Shown in pieces: positions 61,017 to 64,000 of a DNA stretch of 64,000 nucleotides. Source of the stretch: Paenibacillus paeoniae. GTDB lineage: Bacteria; Bacillota; Bacilli; Paenibacillales; Paenibacillaceae. The position numbers and the translations under genes were made by a program. Location: positions 682,001 through 746,000 of the forward strand of contig NZ_QUBQ01000001.1 of assembly GCF_003388735.1 (NCBI RefSeq), in the 5' to 3' direction. Position 1 is the stretch's first letter. Each line of letters begins with the position of its first letter. A model generated the notes under the pieces. The model was not told the DNA's origin. It ran no database searches and saw only the letters and a list, made by a program, of their open reading frames with translations.

Positions 61017-61517
61017 GTGATGCAAGGCGGTGAACGGAAAGTTGACGAGGATTATATGTCTATGATGGTACAGATGTATTCAGATATGGTGTTGCGTCTT
61101 GCTTTAACCTATCTCCGGAATATATCCGATGCTCAAGACATTTGTCAGGATGTGTTTTTAAAGATTTATAAATATCGTAAGGAGTTTGCGGATTCCGAAC
61201 ATGAAAAAGCCTGGATTATTCGAGTAACGATAAATGGTTGTAAAGATGAGCTAAGACGTCCGTGGAGAAAGCGAAATACACCTCTACATGAAACTTCTCT
61301 TCCCATTCAAGATGTGAAGAACAAGGAGGTAGTATCTCATGTTTTGAATCTCCCGGAAAAATATAGAGTAATCATATATTTGTTTTACTTTGAAAGTTAC
61401 AGTACATATGAGATCGCAAAGTTGTTGAACAGGAGAGAGAATACAGTTCGGACACAGCTTAAAAGAGCGAGAGAGCTGCTGAAACATGAGATTAAAGGAG
61501 GTATTGAAGATGAATAG
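61017..61517 (+). CDS. ECF-type RNA polymerase sigma factor
   Basis: A 166-residue sigma-70 family protein, starting at GTG 61017 (or ATG 61020) behind AAGGAGGCG. Region 2 reads LALTYLRNISDAQDICQDVF with LKIYKY, and region 4 reads LPEKYRVIIYLFYFESYSTY followed by EIAKLLNRRENTVRTQLKRA, a classic ECF helix-turn-helix. There is no region 3, as expected. It overlaps the next gene by 8 bases, which encodes a one-pass membrane protein that fits an anti-sigma factor. Confidence 0.88.
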   Translation: MMQGGERKVDEDYMSMMVQMYSDMVLRLALTYLRNISDAQDICQDVFLKIYKYRKEFADSEHEKAWIIRVTINGCKDELRRPWRKRNTPLHETSLPIQDVKNKEVVSHVLNLPEKYRVIIYLFYFESYSTYEIAKLLNRRENTVRTQLKRARELLKHEIKGGIEDE

Positions 61518-62112
61518 ATTTGTTCAAGGAATGAAAGAAATTATGTTGTCTGAGGAAATGAAAAGAGCGATTGTTCAAAATAATAAGCAAAGCAAGTCTG
61601 TTTTTTTTACGATAAGAAAGGTACTCGTTATGTCTGCTTGTATTTTCTTGATCTTCGCGATTAGCGGGTTATCGATATGGTATAACGGGGAACAAAAAGG
61701 AGTGTTCGGTACCATAACCATTACTGCCTATGCTGCCGATGGTACTCCGATAGACGTTGAATCTAATGTAAGTTTCCCATTAGGAAAATATCAATTGACG
61801 ATGAGCAGCGTTCCAGGATTTCCATTACAGATTGCATCAGAGGCCGCGGATGCCATTAAAGTGATGACGACTGACGGAAATTTAATATCCTGGGCACCAC
61901 CGGAATCACAAGTATGGTCTAGGGGCAGTGAGGCGGGAATACATCCAGGCGATACGATATACTGGTCACCTTTGAACGAGCATGGAGAAATGGCTTCGGG
62001 TAGTTTGCTAAAAGTAATTGCTTATAAAAATAACAAGATGATCGGAACGCATACAATTGAAATTAAAACAGATGATCTTGGATACTATTTTGGTGTGATA
62101 GTTGATGAATAA
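61510..62112 (+). CDS. Membrane-anchored anti-sigma-factor-like protein
   Basis: The ATG at 61510 is chosen over the longer frame because AGGAGG lies at 61496-61501; this gives 200 residues. A ~35-residue cytoplasmic N-terminus (MNRFVQGMKEIMLSEEMKRA) is followed by one membrane helix (VLVMSACIFLIFAISGLSIW, ~37-56) and a ~140-residue outer domain with strand-like character (GVFGTITITAYAADGTPIDV). It is coupled to the ECF sigma gene, the usual arrangement for sensing cell-envelope stress. No zinc-binding HxxxCxxC anti-sigma motif is present, so the sigma contact is of another type. Confidence 0.7.
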   Translation: MNRFVQGMKEIMLSEEMKRAIVQNNKQSKSVFFTIRKVLVMSACIFLIFAISGLSIWYNGEQKGVFGTITITAYAADGTPIDVESNVSFPLGKYQLTMSSVPGFPLQIASEAADAIKVMTTDGNLISWAPPESQVWSRGSEAGIHPGDTIYWSPLNEHGEMASGSLLKVIAYKNNKMIGTHTIEIKTDDLGYYFGVIVDE

Positions 62113-62548
62113 CTGAGAGGTATATTTCGGCGTAGGCAGTGCCTTAGATGATCACCTCTTGCTGTTTTGGAAGGCGATTTGTGCTTCTAGGATAGCCAAT
62201 AGAAAGATCGTAGGTGAACTTTTGGCAAATCCGATGTTATACATTATTCCAGCGCTGCCCTGAATTGATTGTGAGTGAAAATAAACGAAAGTGTAGAGCC
62301 CTCATGAATTTATAAAAAAATACAGATATATACAAGGGAAACGTGTAGAATGAAATGATGAAAAAGTTAATGTGGCAGCATACTAAAGCACTGCTAAGCA
62401 CGCTCCATAGAGATCTGTTGTAATATCGTTAATTCGCTGTTTGATCATTATTTTGATAGCGGTGCTTGCAACTCTAAGCGTTATGACTGCTTTTAGTTGA
62501 ATTCAATCATTTCAATCTATACTTTAAATAATAAGGATGATTATAAAT
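62113..62548. other. 436-base region with a possible gene fragment
   Basis: No intact gene is seen. Around 62356-62424 a short frame MMKKLMWQHTKALLSTLHRD ends in TAA, and the sequence beyond it is hydrophobic when read across stops (near VIAVLATLSVMTAF-like codons). It could be the decayed N-terminus of a membrane sensor, which I cannot confirm. Confidence 0.3.
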
Positions 62549-63457
62549 ATGAACAAATTGCTATGCGCAATAGATTCTATAATCGAATTACAGCCATCAG
62601 AACGAGAGTGGCTGGAGCAGTATTTCCGTATGGAGACAGTGGATTTTCAGCGGACGCCAGGAGCGCTGCTAGAAAAGTATGAGCTTGCACTTGTTCACTC
62701 CAAGCTGCCGGCAGCTACGATATCCTATATGAAAGCATGCCGTTATATCGGCGTACGCGCACACAATACGGACTATGTGGACCAAGCTGCCGCACAGCAA
62801 CAAGGTATAGTGGTTCAAGGTATCGAGCAGCAAGGCGCGCAGGCTGTCGCGGAGCATACGATTTCTTTGCTCCTGGCCATTGCGAAGCAACTGCTTCCTT
62901 ATCATACGAATGTCGCTTCGGGCAGGTGGAGGGATGGGCTGCGGCCCAGCTATGAGCTGCAGGGCAAGACGCTTGGTATCATCGGCTATGGCAAGATAGG
63001 TGAGCGGGTCGCAACATTGGGGCGGGCGCTGGGCATGACGATTCTAATTGCATCCGGAAGAACAGAGAGCGCAGAGCAAGCAGGACGATTCACACTGGAA
63101 GAAGTGCTGAGCCAATCGGATATTGTGTCCTTGCATGCTTCAACACGTACGTTAACAGGTTCGCTGTTGACCAAATCCAGGATTGATCTGCTAAAACCAC
63201 AGGCCATCGTTATCAATACGGCCAGAGGAGGTTTGATTGACTACGACGCACTCGAAGATGCGATTCGGCAGGGCAAGCTGTACGGTGCGGGACTGGATGT
63301 TTTTCCGGAAGAGCCGGTTATGGAGTCGCGTCTGTCCCAATTGCCTAATGTCATCTGTACGCCCCACTTAGCGTATTACACAGATGAAACGATTAGATTA
63401 ATGAATCATCATTTAATCCAGCGAGCAATCCATTTTTTCGGACAAACCGGTTCATGA
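62549..63457 (+). CDS. D-isomer-specific 2-hydroxyacid dehydrogenase
   Basis: 302 residues from ATG 62549; the in-frame ATG at 62537 abuts the AAGG ribosome-site-like sequence and is less likely. The NAD-binding motif is GIIGYGKIGERV (~148-159). Catalytic residues of the family are seen in order: Arg in INTARGGLIDYDAL, Glu in FPEEPV and His in CTPHLAYYT. It should reduce a 2-keto acid or oxidise a D-2-hydroxy acid with NAD(H). The exact substrate (D-lactate, phosphoglycerate-like or other) cannot be told. Standalone gene on the chromosomal flank. Confidence 0.88.
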   Translation: MNKLLCAIDSIIELQPSEREWLEQYFRMETVDFQRTPGALLEKYELALVHSKLPAATISYMKACRYIGVRAHNTDYVDQAAAQQQGIVVQGIEQQGAQAVAEHTISLLLAIAKQLLPYHTNVASGRWRDGLRPSYELQGKTLGIIGYGKIGERVATLGRALGMTILIASGRTESAEQAGRFTLEEVLSQSDIVSLHASTRTLTGSLLTKSRIDLLKPQAIVINTARGGLIDYDALEDAIRQGKLYGAGLDVFPEEPVMESRLSQLPNVICTPHLAYYTDETIRLMNHHLIQRAIHFFGQTGS

Positions 63458-63464
63458 GGATAGC

Positions 63465-63493
63465 TTGACTCGCAGGAAGTGTTCATATATCAT
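63465..63493 (+). promoter_or_regulatory. Promoter of the rhodanese gene
   Basis: TTGACT (63465-63470), 17 bases and TATCAT (63488-63493). The expected start point falls at ~63500, inside the operator palindrome. Confidence 0.65.
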
Positions 63494-63499
63494 TTATTG

Positions 63500-63517
63500 T
63501 ATACCCTGAGGGGTATA
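63500..63517. promoter_or_regulatory. CsoR/CstR-type operator palindrome
   Basis: TATACCCTGAGGGGTATA is a near-perfect inverted repeat with G/C tracts, the form of site bound by CsoR-family repressors (copper-sensing CsoR, persulfide-sensing CstR). It covers the transcription start of a rhodanese gene, so CstR-type control by sulfane sulfur is the more likely reading. The regulator gene is not in the window. Confidence 0.65.
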
Positions 63518-63584
63518 AAGGTCCCGGTCTTGATTGTTTCAAAGCGATTAATGGGACCAACAAGATGAAGACGGAGGATACAGC

Positions 63585-63977
63585 ATGAATAGCGCAACAA
63601 TGATTAATCTGCTTATCGCAGCGGGGGTAGGCTTATTTTTATGGAATCGTTTCGGTACGGCGAGAGGGTTGAAAAACATGAGTCCAATTCGATTCCAGCA
63701 GGAATTAGCAGACCATGCCGACGCTCTGTTGATTGACGTTCGGGAGCCGCATGAATATCGTTCGGGCCATATTCCGAATGCGATCAACATACCTGTGTCT
63801 CAATTGCAGGACAAGCTGACGGAAATTCCAAAGGATCATAAAGTGCTGCTCTATTGCCAAAGCGGGCTGAGAAGCAGGAAAGCGGCAAGAATCCTAAGCA
63901 AGCTGGGCTATCGCAATATGGGGCATTTATCCAGCGGAATTCTGGCCTGGGGCGGTCCATTGGAAACGAACACGTAG
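63585..63977 (+). CDS. Membrane-anchored single-domain rhodanese
   Basis: A 130-residue protein. One N-terminal membrane helix (MINLLIAAGVGLFLWNRF) is followed by a rhodanese domain: DALLIDVREPHEYRSGHIPN, INIPVSQL and the active-site loop VLLYCQSGLRS with the sulfur-carrying Cys. It would transfer sulfane sulfur at the inner membrane face. The CsoR/CstR-type operator in its promoter fits a role in handling reactive sulfur. Ends close to the window edge; no downstream gene is visible. Confidence 0.88.
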   Translation: MNSATMINLLIAAGVGLFLWNRFGTARGLKNMSPIRFQQELADHADALLIDVREPHEYRSGHIPNAINIPVSQLQDKLTEIPKDHKVLLYCQSGLRSRKAARILSKLGYRNMGHLSSGILAWGGPLETNT

Positions 63978-64000
63978 AATATCTTACCGCGATTGAATGA

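Overview
The window looks like the chromosome of a spore-forming Firmicute, most likely Paenibacillus or a close relative. The best evidence is the C-terminal half of the mother-cell sigma factor SigK at 57270-57677, which closely matches the Paenibacillus/Bacillus SigK sequence I remember. The right flank carries ordinary Paenibacillus-type genes. All identifications were made by reading the sequence, without database searches.

The main reading is that positions 1 to about 57.3 kb are the right-hand part of a sigK-intervening (skin-like) element loaded with anti-phage modules. The large serine recombinase at 55764-57269 resembles SpoIVCA of Bacillus subtilis along most of its length. It lies directly against a sigK fragment that starts abruptly at its sixth codon or so after non-homologous sequence. 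The N-terminal half of sigK is not in the window, so the element would extend beyond the left edge and be at least 57 kb long.

Layout, left to right: (a) 0-1.4 kb, prophage-like debris, including a partial protein, a 53-residue paralog of the small ORF that precedes the recombinase, and a decayed small zinc-type phage gene. (b) 1.46-8.63 kb, a WYL regulator with an AddB-like/AddA-like helicase-nuclease pair. (c) 8.7-16.3 kb on the minus strand, a pPIWI-RE operon of REase, DinG-like helicase and PIWI-RE protein. (d) 16.8-22.9 kb, an MmeI-like DNA methyltransferase, an SF2 helicase and a GIY-YIG nuclease. (e) 23.6-30.1 kb, two tandem MrfA-like (DUF1998) helicases, a small protein and a broken PD-(D/E)XK-like gene. 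(f) 30.4-39.9 kb, a six-gene operon with three different dynamin-like GTPases and a membrane protein carrying six 22-residue repeats. (g) 39.9-41.9 kb, a wrecked UvrD/PD-(D/E)XK gene. (h) 42.2-47.9 kb and (i) 49.4-53.1 kb, two McrBC-like systems whose nuclease subunits are both interrupted. (j) 53.3-55.4 kb, an AT-rich SNF2-type helicase. (k) 55.7-57.7 kb, the recombinase and sigK half. The right flank (57.75-64 kb) holds a patatin phospholipase, a second decayed sigK scrap, an EamA transporter with an attenuator-like leader, a 39-residue membrane peptide, an ECF sigma/anti-sigma pair, a D-2-hydroxyacid dehydrogenase and a rhodanese behind a CsoR/CstR-type operator.

Two threads tie the island together. 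First, GAAC-N4-GTTC-like (LexA/SOS-type) palindromes lie upstream of at least five of the modules, and a roughly 96-bp repeat carrying one of them precedes both the tandem-helicase module and the second Mcr module. Second, nuclease-type genes are repeatedly broken (both McrC-like genes, the UvrD nuclease and the small PD-(D/E)XK gene), while most of their ATPase partners are intact. The best candidates for an undescribed system are the triple-dynamin operon and the tandem MrfA-like helicase module, both housed in what appears to be a sporulation-excised element.
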